NCBI GenBank assembly: GCA_016707425.1
Contig: JADJHU010000003.1
Location: 62,001-126,000 of the forward strand
DNA: 64,000 bases
Reading direction: 5' to 3'
DNA from: Gammaproteobacteria bacterium
GTDB taxonomy: Bacteria > Pseudomonadota > Gammaproteobacteria > Steroidobacterales > Steroidobacteraceae
In this document: positions 25,861-35,363 of the stretch, one piece after another
Numbering within the stretch: position 1 is the first letter of the stretch
Layout of the letters: the number at the start of each line of letters is the position of its first letter
The notes under the pieces: model-generated
Databases searched by the model: none
Told to the model about the DNA's origin: nothing
Seen by the model: the letters and a program-made list of their open reading frames with translations, nothing else
Made by a program: the position numbers and the translations under genes

Positions 25861-26986
25861 CTACCGCCCTGCCCGCCGCTCCTCCTGCACCACCTGCCGC
25901 GCGAGCCCGCCCTCGAGCAAGGGGCAGGCGCCGCAGCACGTCCGGCAGGATCTTCCAGAGGATCTCCGCGTGATGCATCAGCTGCACCACCGCAACGCCA
26001 CCGGCGAGGAGCATCAGCGCCGAGAACCAGTCCGGCATGTCCAGAAGCTCGATGGCAGTGCCGGCCAAGGCCAGCAGCACCGCGAGCCCGATATAGACCG
26101 TGAAGGCCCCCCGCACACCGAAGCCGGCCCTCAGGAGCAGATGATGGAAGTGATCACTGTCCGGCCTCAGGGGCGAGGCGCCCCGCAGGATACGGCGGAT
26201 CGTGGTCCAGAGGAGTTCGTAGAGTGGCAGTGCCACGACCCAGAGCACCGTCACCGGCGCCACGGCGCGCAGCGGCTCCTGGGTGATCCGCAGGCAGAGC
26301 CATGCCACACCGAAGCCGAGCAGCGTACTGCCCGCGTCCCCCATGAAGCACCGTATCTTGCGATTGAGCTGTGTCGGCAGGTTGAAGATCAGGAAGGCAG
26401 CGATCGCTCCGGCAAACACCAGAGCCGCCGCCGCGACAGACCAGGCGCCGTACACACCGGCCATTGCAGCAATCGCCCCGATCGCGACGACGGCCGTGGC
26501 CCCCGCAAGACCGTCCATGCCGTCGAGCATGTTGAAGGCATTGATCGAGGCGATGACGATGAGCATGGTGAAGGCAATCGACCCGGCACCCTCGAGGTAG
26601 ATCTCCGCCGCCTGCCCGAACGGCGCCCCGAGCGTGGTGACCACCGTGCCGGAATACACCAGCACGGTCGCGGCACTCATCTGCACGGGCAGGCGCAGCC
26701 AGGGCGAGAGCTCGAAGCGATCATCGAAGAGGCCCACCGTCACCAGAAGCCCGCAGGCCGCCAGAAAAGGCGCCGTCGACAGCACGGGGAGCGGGAGCAG
26801 CCCGATGCCGACCACGATCCCGAGGAACATCGCGAGCCCCCCCACGATCGGCACATTGCCGGTGTGCGTCTTGCGGCCCCCCGGGCGGTCGACGAGCTCC
26901 ACGGCAAGGGCCACGGGCCGCAGCGCGACGATGGCGAGCACCGTAACGAGAAAGGTGGCCAACGCTGAGGCAACGGCCGTCAGCAT
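25861..26986 (-). CDS. WecA/MraY-family undecaprenyl-phosphate sugar-1-phosphate transferase (probable frameshift at 25921-25924)
   Basis: Multi-pass membrane enzyme that starts glycan assembly by moving a HexNAc-1-phosphate from UDP to undecaprenyl phosphate. Signatures are DRPGGRKTH, GLFDDRFELSP (the DD motif), NAFNMLDGMDGLAG, the cytoplasmic FMGDAGSTLLGF, and the HIHH-type DHFHHLLLR. As written, the frame runs on to 25616 with an unconserved Gly/Ala/Arg tail. Dropping one base from the G4 run at 25921-25924 instead gives LPLLEGGLARQVVQEERRAGR and a stop at 25861, a 374-residue protein of normal length, and I prefer that. The ATG is at 26986. It is divergent from wecB across 241 bases. Confidence 0.85.
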
Positions 26987-27227
26987 GACGCCCCGTCCTC
27001 AACCGCGCACAGCGACGACGCAATCATCGGAATACCCCGTCCTTCCGGTCTGTCCAAAACAGATTTTACAAATTATGCCCGTCGCTTGCAGGACTTCACG
27101 GCTCCGGCTGGTAGCATCGCCTCTGTCTCTGATGTTGCGGGTTGCCAAAGATGCGTCGCAGGCTTCAGAGTTCACGTAAACCATCAATCCCTCCAATCGT
27201 TCCGTCATTCAACCAACCAGAGAACCG
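26987..27227. promoter_or_regulatory. Divergent intergenic region between wecA-like gene and wecB
   Basis: A 241-base gap that must hold promoters for both directions. An AT-rich core (27055-27077, with TTTTACAAATTATG) stands out from the GC-rich surroundings. An AGAGAA ribosome-binding site precedes the wecB ATG. I could not assign -35/-10 pairs with confidence, and no polysaccharide-operon antitermination element was recognised. Confidence 0.45.
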
Positions 27228-28337
27228 ATGCCCAGGAAGCTCGTCCACCTGATTGCCGCAGCGCGCCCCAATTTCATGAAGGTTGCCCCGCTCCACCATG
27301 CGCTCGCTGCAAGCGACTGGTGCGATGCACGCATCGTGCACACCGGGCAACACTACGACGCCAACATGTCGGACGCCTTCTTCCGCGACCTGCGTATGCC
27401 GGAGCCTGCGCATCACCTGGAGGTCGGCAGTGGCACCCACGCCGAGCAGACCGGCCGCACCATGATTGCCTACGAAACCGTCGCAATGCGCGAGCGGCCT
27501 GACGCGATCGTCGTGGTCGGCGACGTCAACGCCACAGCAGCCTGCGCCATGGTCGGGGCGAAGCTCTCGATCCCCGTCGCGCACCTCGAGGCCGGCCTGC
27601 GCAGCCGCGACCGCTCGATGCCCGAAGAAATCAATCGCCTCGTCACTGACGCAATCTCGGATCTGCTCTGGACACCCTCACCCGATGCCGATGAGAACCT
27701 GCGGGCGGAAGGCGTGCCAGCGGAAAAGATCGAGCGCATCGGCAACATCATGATCGACTCATTCGAGATGCTGCGCGCGCGCATCGAAGCCGCCGCCACC
27801 CGCGAGCGCTTCGGGCTGGAAGCAAAGCGCTACGCGGTGGTAACGCTGCACCGTCCCTCCAACGTCGACGATCGAGCCACGCTCGCGGAGCTCGTCGAGC
27901 GGCTGCTCGCCATCTCGCCGCGCCTGCCTCTGTTCTTTGCCGTGCACCCGCGCACTCGCCGCAGGCTGGAGGAGTTCGGGCTCTGGGCAGCGCTCGCCGG
28001 AGCACCCGGGATCACCCTCACCGAGCCGCTGGGGTACATCGAGTTCATGAACCTCGTATGCGGCGCGGCTGCAGCGATCACCGACTCCGGGGGCGTGCAG
28101 GAGGAGACCACCTATCTGGGGATTCCCTGCCTCACGCTGCGCGAGAATACCGAGCGGCCGGTGACGGTGACCGAGGGCAGCAATCGGCTCCTGAAGCCCC
28201 AGGAGCTCGAGGCAGCCGTTGAAGAGATCCTCGCGGGCCGCTGGCCGCGGGGGCGGCGGCCGGAGAGGTGGGATGGCGGCACTGCTGGCCGGGCGGTTGG
28301 TAGCCTCAAGAGGTACCTGCTCGAGAAATCAATCTGA
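27228..28337 (+). CDS. wecB: UDP-N-acetylglucosamine 2-epimerase (non-hydrolysing)
   Basis: Interconverts UDP-GlcNAc and UDP-ManNAc in the cytoplasm. It has 369 residues and full-length family structure. The N-terminal HLIAAARPNFMKVAPL contains the conserved start of the UDP-binding domain. HTGQHYDANMSDAFF, VVGDVNATAA, HLEAGLRSRDRSMPEEINR and the C-terminal ITDSGGVQEETTYLGIPCLTLRENTERP motifs are present, with the catalytic acidic residues and RExTERP loop. It is the only gene of this part of the locus on the plus strand. It differs clearly from the second 2-epimerase family member at 30.2-31.3 kb, which belongs to the FucNAc pathway. Confidence 0.93.
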   Translation: MPRKLVHLIAAARPNFMKVAPLHHALAASDWCDARIVHTGQHYDANMSDAFFRDLRMPEPAHHLEVGSGTHAEQTGRTMIAYETVAMRERPDAIVVVGDVNATAACAMVGAKLSIPVAHLEAGLRSRDRSMPEEINRLVTDAISDLLWTPSPDADENLRAEGVPAEKIERIGNIMIDSFEMLRARIEAAATRERFGLEAKRYAVVTLHRPSNVDDRATLAELVERLLAISPRLPLFFAVHPRTRRRLEEFGLWAALAGAPGITLTEPLGYIEFMNLVCGAAAAITDSGGVQEETTYLGIPCLTLRENTERPVTVTEGSNRLLKPQELEAAVEEILAGRWPRGRRPERWDGGTAGRAVGSLKRYLLEKSI

Positions 28338-28358
28338 GGCGTGCGGCCAACCCTCGAG

Positions 28359-28934
28359 CTATCGGGCGGATCGCCCTTCGGCTGGCTCCAGCACCTCGCC
28401 TGGCACCAGCCGGACGCCGTAACCGATGGCCGAACCCGCCTGCATCCAGGCGCCTCTACCCACGACAGCACCTCCTGCCATCGTCGCGTTCGCTCCCACG
28501 TGGGCGAAATCATCTACGCGGCAATGGTGATCGACGACGGCTCCGCAATTCACGATGACACCATCCCCGAGGTTGGCCTGGGTACCAATCACCGCGCCGG
28601 CCATAATTGCACAGCCTTCGCCAGTCACGGCACTCGGAGAAACCACTGCCCGGGGATGAACGACCGTCGCTAGATCGAATCCGGCATTGCGCAAACGAGT
28701 GTGCACTTCCTCGCGAAGCCTGTTGTTGCCGATAGCGACGATCGCTGCCTCTGCCAGCTCTCTGTGTTCGTATGCATCGCAGAGCGGTCCCAACACAGGA
28801 CGCCCCCAGATGCTCGTCACTCGAGCAGCAGCATCGTCCAGGAATCCCACCAACTCGTACTCAGTCGCCGCCAGCACGGCTTCCGCAACTGAGTGTCCGT
28901 GCCCTCCCGCCCCGACAATCAATAAACGCTTCAA
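28359..28934 (-). CDS. NeuD-type sugar O-acyltransferase
   Basis: A 191-residue acyltransferase with an N-terminal nucleotide-binding-like segment (LLIVGAGGHGHSVAEAV) and a left-handed beta-helix made of hexapeptide repeats (VVSPSAVTGEGCAIMAGAVIGTQANLGDG as a series of six-residue turns, then NCGAVVDHHCRVDDFAHVG). Family members transfer acetyl or other acyl groups from CoA to sugars or nucleotide-sugar amines. It is the last gene of the long minus-strand operon and ends 21 bases from the convergent wecB. It might acetylate a residue of the glycan made here; the acceptor is unknown. Confidence 0.88.
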   Translation of the reverse strand: MKRLLIVGAGGHGHSVAEAVLAATEYELVGFLDDAAARVTSIWGRPVLGPLCDAYEHRELAEAAIVAIGNNRLREEVHTRLRNAGFDLATVVHPRAVVSPSAVTGEGCAIMAGAVIGTQANLGDGVIVNCGAVVDHHCRVDDFAHVGANATMAGGAVVGRGAWMQAGSAIGYGVRLVPGEVLEPAEGRSAR

Positions 28935-28947
28935 TGGCGTGATCCTA

Positions 28948-30195
28948 TCAGCCGCACGTCACCATGCGTCCACGTTCTCCTGCGGACAGCCTGGTCAGCC
29001 AGAGCTCGAGACGGCTGATCAGAGCATCGCGGTCGAACTCCCTGGCGCTGATCGCTGCCGCGTTGCGCCCCATTTCAACCAACTGCTCACCGGGCAGGGA
29101 TGCGAGGCGCTGCACGGCAGCAGCGAGCCCCACAGGGTCGCCGGCGCGACAGCCAATTCCGCACGCGGCACGCTCGACGACGTCGGCACCTTCGCCGTTG
29201 AGCATGGCCACGACGGGAATGCCAGCTGCCAGATATGACTGGAGCTTGCCAGGGATGGTCATCGCAAATATCGGTTCATCTTTCAACGCGACCAGCAGGA
29301 CGTTGGCATGCATGTAGAACGAAGGCATGCGTTCCACAGGATATCGCCCCAGCATGAGCACCGACTCCTGCAAGCCGCGCCGCCGAATTTCCTGCCGGAC
29401 CCAGCCAGCCATTCGGCCATCCCCAACGATCAGCCATCTGATGCGCGAATTCCCCTTCAGCCGCTCCGCGGCCGACAGAATGCTGGGGAAGTCCTGCGCC
29501 TCGCCAATGTTGCCGGCGAACATGACATCGAAGCTCCCGGCCTTCTCGGGCACCTCGGCGGCCGGCTCGACTTCCTCCACTCCGAATATTGGCTCCGCCC
29601 AACTCGGAAAATAGACGATCCGTTCGAGATCGGTGCAATACTTAGCTATCTTCGGAATGAAGCTGCGTGACTGCGCCATGATCAGATCACAGCGCCTGTA
29701 GATGAACGCGACCAACCTCCCTACCACTCCGAGCAACGTCTTGCCGCGCACGACCCCGAGAGCTTCCAGCGTATCCGGCCACAAGTCGAGGACCCAGAAG
29801 GCGAGAGGCGCCTTCTTGAGACTTCTGAGCGCTGCCGCCGGAAGACCAACAGTCACCGGCGAGGATTCGTGGACCAGAATGGCATCGAAACGGCGGCCTC
29901 GCAGCCGCCATGCTCCGATCAGCGTGCCACTCACAACGAAGCTGAGATAGTTAAGCAGCAGCCGCAAACGGCTCTGACCTCTCGAGACGATGGGTACCCG
30001 CACGATTCTGACCCCGTGTAATTCATCAAAGCCACGCGGGTCACATCTGAATTCGGTGAAAATCCGCCCCTCTGGATAATTCGGTAAGCCAGTCAACACA
30101 GTCACCTCGTGACCTCGCCTGACGAGCTCCACGGCCAAGTCGTTGATGCGGAAATCCTCTGGCCAGAACATCTGGCTGACGACCAGAATACGCAT
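28948..30195 (-). CDS. Family 4 glycosyltransferase, WbuB-like (putative L-FucNAc transferase)
   Basis: GT-B fold transferase of 415 residues from the ATG at 30195; an upstream GTG at 30222 overlaps the previous gene and is less likely. The N-terminus ILVVSQMFWPEDFRINDLA and the segment LTGLPNYPEGRIF are characteristic of WbuB-type proteins. The C-terminal half has FAGNIGEAQDF, the nucleotide-binding GDG, and PGKLQSYLAAGIPVVAMLNGEG in place of the E(x7)E motif region. In E. coli O antigens WbuB is the proposed L-fucosamine transferase and lies directly after fnlABC, as here. This gene follows the CapG/WbjD gene by 8 bases, which supports the same role. Confidence 0.87.
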   Translation of the reverse strand: MRILVVSQMFWPEDFRINDLAVELVRRGHEVTVLTGLPNYPEGRIFTEFRCDPRGFDELHGVRIVRVPIVSRGQSRLRLLLNYLSFVVSGTLIGAWRLRGRRFDAILVHESSPVTVGLPAAALRSLKKAPLAFWVLDLWPDTLEALGVVRGKTLLGVVGRLVAFIYRRCDLIMAQSRSFIPKIAKYCTDLERIVYFPSWAEPIFGVEEVEPAAEVPEKAGSFDVMFAGNIGEAQDFPSILSAAERLKGNSRIRWLIVGDGRMAGWVRQEIRRRGLQESVLMLGRYPVERMPSFYMHANVLLVALKDEPIFAMTIPGKLQSYLAAGIPVVAMLNGEGADVVERAACGIGCRAGDPVGLAAAVQRLASLPGEQLVEMGRNAAAISAREFDRDALISRLELWLTRLSAGERGRMVTCG

Positions 30196-30203
30196 CCGTG
30201 CAC

Positions 30204-31337
30204 TCAGCGAGGCCTGCGCCACACGACCCGATTCACGTAGTCCACGTAGCTGTGAATGATGCGCACCACCTTGTCAGAGACATTCGGCACATTATAGTCG
30301 GCCACCAACCGAAGCAGCCGCTCACTGCCGCGCGGCTGTACAGCGAGAATGGCAAGAGCCTGACGAACCCGCTCCACATCGAGACCAACCATCATCGTAG
30401 CCGCTTCTTCCATGCCTTCCGGCCGCTCATGCGCTTCCCGCAGAATCACGGCCGGAAAATTTAGAATGGATGATTCCTCGCTAATGGTGCCGCTATCGGA
30501 CAAGACCGCGCGTGCAGACAACTGCAGCTTGACGTAGTCGTGAAAACCGAGCGGCCGCAGCAACTGCACCCGAGGATGGAAATTGACATCGGCGGCCTCG
30601 ATACGCTTGCGGGTTCTCGGATGCGTTGAGACGATGACAGGGAGTTCGTGCTCCAGAGCAAGGGTATCGAGAAGCCTCACGAGACGGGAAAAATTCTCGG
30701 GCAAATCGATGTTCTCCTCGCGGTGCGCGCTCACGAGGAAGAAGGCGCCCACGCTCAGACCGAGCCGCTCGAGAGCAGCCGATGCCCGAATCTTTGGCAG
30801 GTAGTAATTCAGAACCTCGAACATCGGACTGCCAGTCTTGATGACCATATCCGGCGGCAATCCTTCGCGCAGCAGATATTCCCGGGCAATCGAGCTGTAG
30901 GTCAGATTGACGTCGGCCGTATGATCGACGATCCGGCGGTTAATTTCCTCGGGGACCCGCTGATCAAAGCAGCGGTTACCGGCCTCCATGTGGAAGATCG
31001 GGATCTTGCGCCGCTTGGCCGGTATCACTGCTAGGCAGCTGTTCGTGTCGCCGAGCACGAGCATCGCATCGGGTCGCTCTCGCTCAAGCACGCTGTCAAT
31101 GGCCCCGATTACCTTACTGATAGTCTGCGCAGCAGTGTCCGCGGCGCTCCCCAGAAAATGATCCGGCCGCCTTACTTCGAGATCCTCGAAAAACACTCCG
31201 TTCAGTTCGTAGTCGTAGTTCTGGCCGGTATGTACAAGTACATGGTCGCAATGCTCGTCGAGACGGGCCATCACGCGCGCGAGACGGATGATTTCCGGCC
31301 GCGTCCCCACGACGGTGAGGACCTTGAGCTTACTCAC
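30204..31337 (-). CDS. UDP-N-acetyl-L-fucosamine synthase (2-epimerase), CapG/WbjD/FnlC type
   Basis: Last step of UDP-L-FucNAc synthesis: C-2 epimerisation. The protein has 377 residues and belongs to the UDP-GlcNAc 2-epimerase superfamily. [64 protein letters not shown] and [13 protein letters not shown] are visible. The motif [10 protein letters not shown] rather than HLEAGLRS marks the WbjD subgroup. Translation starts at a GTG (31337) overlapping the stop of the upstream gene in GTGA. It forms, with the next two genes upstream, the three-enzyme UDP-L-FucNAc cassette. Confidence 0.92.
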   Translation of the reverse strand: MSKLKVLTVVGTRPEIIRLARVMARLDEHCDHVLVHTGQNYDYELNGVFFEDLEVRRPDHFLGSAADTAAQTISKVIGAIDSVLERERPDAMLVLGDTNSCLAVIPAKRRKIPIFHMEAGNRCFDQRVPEEINRRIVDHTADVNLTYSSIAREYLLREGLPPDMVIKTGSPMFEVLNYYLPKIRASAALERLGLSVGAFFLVSAHREENIDLPENFSRLVRLLDTLALEHELPVIVSTHPRTRKRIEAADVNFHPRVQLLRPLGFHDYVKLQLSARAVLSDSGTISEESSILNFPAVILREAHERPEGMEEAATMMVGLDVERVRQALAILAVQPRGSERLLRLVADYNVPNVSDKVVRIIHSYVDYVNRVVWRRPR

Positions 31338-32446
31338 GGCAGAACCTTCACAGCCACTGTGTCCGGCCGCGCTCGATCGAAGGTCTCGCTCGCCCATAGC
31401 AGCACGATGAGCTCCTCCTCCCCGATATTGGATACCGCGTGTGCCCACCCGGGAACCGACTCGACGATGCGCGCCTCTCCTCCTCGCACTTCCAGGCAGT
31501 GCCTCTGGCCCGTGTCTACGTTCCGAAACGTGAACCGTGCGGCACCCCTGACGACCAGGAATTTCTCGGTCTTGGTGTGATGATAATGTTCCCCGCGAGT
31601 GATGCCTGGATACGCGGTGAAATACGAAATCTGGCCGCAATCCGGAGTCTTGAGCATCTCCACGAAGGCACCGCGCTTGTCGCTGTGGCAAGGGATATCG
31701 TAGGCGAAGGAGTCGGGTTCCAGAAAGCTGACGTAGGTTGCATAGAGCGCCCTCATCAACCCTGCACCGACGCGCGGTACTGCAATCGCACTGCGACTCG
31801 CAGCGCAGCTGTACAGTGCGCTCGCCAGCTCACCAACCGTCGTGTCGTAAATCGGGCCTGCCTCGTGATGCCCACCCGCCACGAGAGGTGTGCCAAGCAC
31901 ACGAAGGAAGGCGTCCACAACATCGTCCACATACACCAGCTTCAACGGTGCGTTCGGGTCGTGGATGGAGATCGGCAACCCCCGGGCAATCTGATAGCAG
32001 AACGTAGCCACCACCGAATTGTAATTCGGCCGGCTCCACTTTCCGAAGACGTTGTTCAGGCGGAACAGATGTACCGGAGAGCCGGTGTCCCGCGCGTGCC
32101 GCAGCAGCAGCTCCTCCGCCGCGCGCTTGCTGCGCCCATAGACATTTTCCACGGTTGCCTGCGCAGACGAAGCGTAGATGATCGGCGTCGGTCGACCCGT
32201 GGACGCGAGAATCTCGCACAGCTTGCGCGTAAACTCCGTGTTGCCTTCGCCGAATGCCTTCTCGTCTTTCGCACGATTCACTCCCGCGAGGTGCATGACC
32301 GCCTCCGCGTCATGCAGAAATGCCGCCACCTGCCCCGGCGCAGTGTCCCTGACTATGACCATGACCTCGTGCTGATCGCGCTCCCGCAGGCGCACCCGCA
32401 GATTCCTGCCGATGAAGCCGTCCGCCCCGGTGACGACGATGCGCAT
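31334..32446 (-). CDS. UDP-sugar 3-epimerase/4-reductase, CapF/WbjC/FnlB type
   Basis: Second enzyme of UDP-L-FucNAc synthesis. It combines an N-terminal short-chain dehydrogenase domain ([41 protein letters not shown] with the YxxxK-like site) with a C-terminal cupin ([21 protein letters not shown], metal-binding histidines, then PGWAHAVSN). That two-domain architecture is diagnostic of CapF. The ATG at 32446 gives a 370-residue protein; a GTG at 32452 directly after the previous stop is also possible, and GAGGA is well spaced for either. Stop and start are coupled with the downstream CapG gene. Confidence 0.92.
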   Translation of the reverse strand: MRIVVTGADGFIGRNLRVRLRERDQHEVMVIVRDTAPGQVAAFLHDAEAVMHLAGVNRAKDEKAFGEGNTEFTRKLCEILASTGRPTPIIYASSAQATVENVYGRSKRAAEELLLRHARDTGSPVHLFRLNNVFGKWSRPNYNSVVATFCYQIARGLPISIHDPNAPLKLVYVDDVVDAFLRVLGTPLVAGGHHEAGPIYDTTVGELASALYSCAASRSAIAVPRVGAGLMRALYATYVSFLEPDSFAYDIPCHSDKRGAFVEMLKTPDCGQISYFTAYPGITRGEHYHHTKTEKFLVVRGAARFTFRNVDTGQRHCLEVRGGEARIVESVPGWAHAVSNIGEEELIVLLWASETFDRARPDTVAVKVLP

Positions 32447-32452
32447 CGCCAC

Positions 32453-33487
32453 TCAGTCCTCGGGCGTAGCCGACTCGCCTCGCACGATGCGCCGCATGAA
32501 GTCCAGCTTGAGTAGCAGCTCCTTCATGCCTGTCACGTCCAGGCGACGAGTATTGTATGAATTATAATCTTCAGCGCGACTGATGCTCTGCTCCCCCTCT
32601 TCGACGAACTTGCCGTAATTGAGGTCCCGACCGTCCGGCGGTATGCGGTAATAGTCGCCGAGGTCTTCCGCGCTCGCGAACTCCTCTCTGCTGAGCAGCG
32701 TTTCGTGCAGCTTCTCCCCGTGGCGAGTGCCAATTTCGCGTATCTCGTAATTCGGTCGCTGCATGAGCTCAAGCAGAGCGTGCGCCAGAACCGTTACCGT
32801 AGCCGCAGGCGCTTTCTGCACAAAGATGTCGCCGTTGCCACCATGGCAGAAGGCGTAGAGCACCAGATCCACCGCATCGTGCAGCGTCATCATGAAGCGC
32901 GTCATGGACGGATCCGTGATGGTCAACGGGCGGCCCGAAAGGATCTGCTCGACAAAAAGAGGGATGACGGATCCCCTCGATGCCATCACATTGCCGTAGC
33001 GCGTACCGCAGATCACGGTACTCGTGCCTTCGAGATTGCGCGACTGTGCCACCATGATCTTCTCCATCATCGCCTTGGAGATACCCATGGCATTGATGGG
33101 ATAAACCGCCTTGTCGGTGCTCAGACATACGACGCGCTGGACGCCGGCCGCAATCGCTGCTCTCAGAACGTTCTCGGTGCCAATTACGTTCGTGCGCACC
33201 GCTTCCATGGGGTGGAACTCGCAGGAGGGCACTTGTTTCAGAGCCGCAGCGTGGAAGCAGAAATTCACGCCGCGCATCGCTGCGGCCACGCTGCGCGAGT
33301 CGCGCACGTCGCCCAAGTAGAACCTGAGCTTCGCGTGCCTGTAGCGCTTGCGCATGTCGTCCTGCTTCTTCTCGTCACGACTAAAGATGCGGATCTCGCT
33401 CAGATCGGATCCGATGAAGCGCCTCAAGACGGCGTTACCGAAGGACCCCGTACCCCCGGTGATCAGCAGGATGCCTCCACCAAACAT
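32453..33487 (-). CDS. UDP-GlcNAc 4,6-dehydratase/5-epimerase, CapE/WbjB/FnlA type
   Basis: First enzyme of UDP-L-FucNAc synthesis from UDP-GlcNAc. It has 344 residues, with an N-terminal NAD(P) motif ITGGTGSFGNAV, then RIFSRDEKKQDDMR, FYLGDVRDSRSV, HAAALKQVPSCEFHPMEA and LSTDKAVYPINAMGISKAMMEK. The Met in place of the Tyr of the usual YxxxK matches what I recall for CapE/FlaA1-type dehydratases. The start ATG at 33487 shares one base with the stop of the upstream methyltransferase. The downstream CapF and CapG genes complete the cassette. Confidence 0.93.
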   Translation of the reverse strand: MFGGGILLITGGTGSFGNAVLRRFIGSDLSEIRIFSRDEKKQDDMRKRYRHAKLRFYLGDVRDSRSVAAAMRGVNFCFHAAALKQVPSCEFHPMEAVRTNVIGTENVLRAAIAAGVQRVVCLSTDKAVYPINAMGISKAMMEKIMVAQSRNLEGTSTVICGTRYGNVMASRGSVIPLFVEQILSGRPLTITDPSMTRFMMTLHDAVDLVLYAFCHGGNGDIFVQKAPAATVTVLAHALLELMQRPNYEIREIGTRHGEKLHETLLSREEFASAEDLGDYYRIPPDGRDLNYGKFVEEGEQSISRAEDYNSYNTRRLDVTGMKELLLKLDFMRRIVRGESATPED

Positions 33488-34248
33488 CAGTTCAATTCCG
33501 GCTCGAGCAGGAAACTGTCCCGCCGGATGCTGCGGATAAGCAGCATCCGGCGCGGGAGTGAAACGTGCTCTCGTTTCCCGATCATGGTCGACGTCACTCT
33601 GTATCCGGCCGATGCAAACACGTCCAGCCACTCCTGATGAGTTCGAAACCGCACACCAACCCCAAAAGTATTTGCTCGCAAGGTGGGCATTAAGACTGAG
33701 ATCATCCGCGCGATTCGCGACAAGATCCGGCTGCTCGTGATCTGGAAGATGAGCCAGCCCGATAGCTGTCCAGCCCACGATTCGTAGATGTATTCGTTCA
33801 CGAAGGCAGCGCCTGCGCGCGGGCGCCACACTGCAAGCGCTTTGCACTGCAGCTCGCTGGTAGCCTGCTCCGATCCGCCGACGAGGTGATGCAGGATCAG
33901 GTTGAAGCACACGATGTCCTCGTCTCCTACAAACACCGGGTCGAGCGCATCGCATCTTACCGCCTCGATTCCCGCCTCCCGGCAAGCTGCGACCGCAGCG
34001 GGATCCGTCTCAATCACCCGGACCGGCCATCCGGCCTGTGCCAGTCTCCTGGCGAAGAATCCATGCCCGCCCCCGACGTCTACAATAGTTTTCCGGTCGG
34101 CCTCGCCCGAGCCCACGAGAGTTGTGAAATCACGCACCTGATCCTCCACGAATTCCTCGTGGGTGAACGCTTCGAGCTGCCGTTGCGAGAGCGGCGTCTG
34201 CGCTGCTGCCCCCCCGTCCCAGGCGCCGACCTCATCCTGCGCGTTCAT
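33487..34248 (-). CDS. SAM-dependent methyltransferase of the polysaccharide locus
   Basis: Class I methyltransferase, 253 residues from the ATG at 34248, chosen because a GGAGG ribosome-binding site lies just upstream; the frame extends 12 codons further. Motif I is IVDVGGGHGFFARRLA, followed by the acidic end of the second strand (VIETDPAAVAAC) and FNLILHHLVGG as the motif IV region. The C-terminal part is specific and has a hydrophobic stretch (LSGWLIFQITSSRIL). It may methylate a sugar of the repeat unit or the chain terminus. It sits between a glycosyltransferase gene, which it overlaps by 17 bases, and capE. Confidence 0.85.
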   Translation of the reverse strand: MNAQDEVGAWDGGAAAQTPLSQRQLEAFTHEEFVEDQVRDFTTLVGSGEADRKTIVDVGGGHGFFARRLAQAGWPVRVIETDPAAVAACREAGIEAVRCDALDPVFVGDEDIVCFNLILHHLVGGSEQATSELQCKALAVWRPRAGAAFVNEYIYESWAGQLSGWLIFQITSSRILSRIARMISVLMPTLRANTFGVGVRFRTHQEWLDVFASAGYRVTSTMIGKREHVSLPRRMLLIRSIRRDSFLLEPELN

Positions 34249-35338
34249 GGACCTCCGAGACAATTCGAACGAGCTCACGGGCATAGATGGACGTCCGAAA
34301 TCGAAGCTGCGCTGCGCGGAGGTTGGCCGTGGCCATGGAGTGCAGATCTTCGGGCATCGTCAGGGCTCTCACAATCGCTCGGCGCAGCGCGGCCGCGGAT
34401 CGCTTCTCGACTTCATACCCGTTGACGCCATCAGTGAAGACATCCGGTATACCGCTGTGATCTGTGGTGATGACTGCACAACCCGATGCGTACGCCTCCA
34501 GGAGGCTGATCGGCTGGCCCTCGTACGGATAGTACGTCGGCAGACAAAAGATGTGCGCCTGCGCAAGAAGCTGCCTCTTCTTCTCGCCGTGGACGGTGCC
34601 CTGATAGCGGATCTGCGAAGCGCCGTCGATCAGGCAAAGGAACTTGCTCCTCTGCCGCTCGGATTCGAAGCCCCCCGCGAAGTCTATCTCGATGCGCGCA
34701 CGGCTCCGCTCATCGAGACCGCGAAATGCCTCGACGAGCTCAAGGTGCCCCTTGCCCGGCAGCAGGTTGCTCAGAAACAGGATACGCAACGGCTCCGCCT
34801 TGCGGAATTTTGCATCGACACTCTCCTGATCCAGAAACAGTTGATCCTGTGCAAAATTCGGAACGATGTGAATGCGCTCGCGAGAGACACAGTTTGAATA
34901 CACTTCGACGTGTCGCTGCCCTAGTATGATCACGCCGGCCATACGCCGCAGGAAGAAGCCGTTTAACCTTGCGAGCAGCCGATTGCTGCCCAGCATGATC
35001 TCCCTCATCCCCGCACCTCCATGGAGGTGAATCACCATCCGCGGCAGCTGCCGGAAGCACAGGAGATAGATCAGAAGATCCTTGGTGTTCCCCGCCAGCG
35101 ACTCCGAGACCGTAAAATAGATCGCTCGGCACGAGCCCTTCTTGCGCCAGATCCGGCCGAGTATCCCGAGTACTTCGAAGATGCGTGCTGGCGAGCTGAC
35201 TCCCTGCCTGAAATCCTTCTTGTTGAGATCGATCACTTCGACGTCCATGTGCTTCACCAGCTCCTCGAGAAACACCTGGCACGCGAGCGAATGCCCCGTC
35301 ACTGGCTCCGGCAGAGGAGCGAGAAATAGCACGCTCAC
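34232..35338 (-). CDS. Family 4 glycosyltransferase
   Basis: GT-B glycosyltransferase, 368 residues, from a GTG at 35338. The N-terminal LAPLPEPVTGHSLACQVFLEEL acceptor-domain pattern, the middle HLHGGAGM, and the donor-side motifs LFLSNLLPGKGHLELVEAF and YYPYEGQPISLLEAYASGCAV (EGQPISLLEA corresponds to the E-x7-E region) are clear. It should add one sugar of the repeating unit at the cytoplasmic face. The donor sugar cannot be told from sequence. It lies 25 bases after the stop of another GT4 gene, in the middle of the operon. Confidence 0.9.
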   Translation of the reverse strand: MSVLFLAPLPEPVTGHSLACQVFLEELVKHMDVEVIDLNKKDFRQGVSSPARIFEVLGILGRIWRKKGSCRAIYFTVSESLAGNTKDLLIYLLCFRQLPRMVIHLHGGAGMREIMLGSNRLLARLNGFFLRRMAGVIILGQRHVEVYSNCVSRERIHIVPNFAQDQLFLDQESVDAKFRKAEPLRILFLSNLLPGKGHLELVEAFRGLDERSRARIEIDFAGGFESERQRSKFLCLIDGASQIRYQGTVHGEKKRQLLAQAHIFCLPTYYPYEGQPISLLEAYASGCAVITTDHSGIPDVFTDGVNGYEVEKRSAAALRRAIVRALTMPEDLHSMATANLRAAQLRFRTSIYARELVRIVSEVHERAG

Positions 35339-35363
35339 CGTGGCTCACCGTGAGGCATCTTTG

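Noticed and set aside
27228..31337. Two UDP-GlcNAc 2-epimerases as duplicates
   Set aside because: Motifs differ (HLEAGLRS versus [10 protein letters not shown]), so they act in different pathways.
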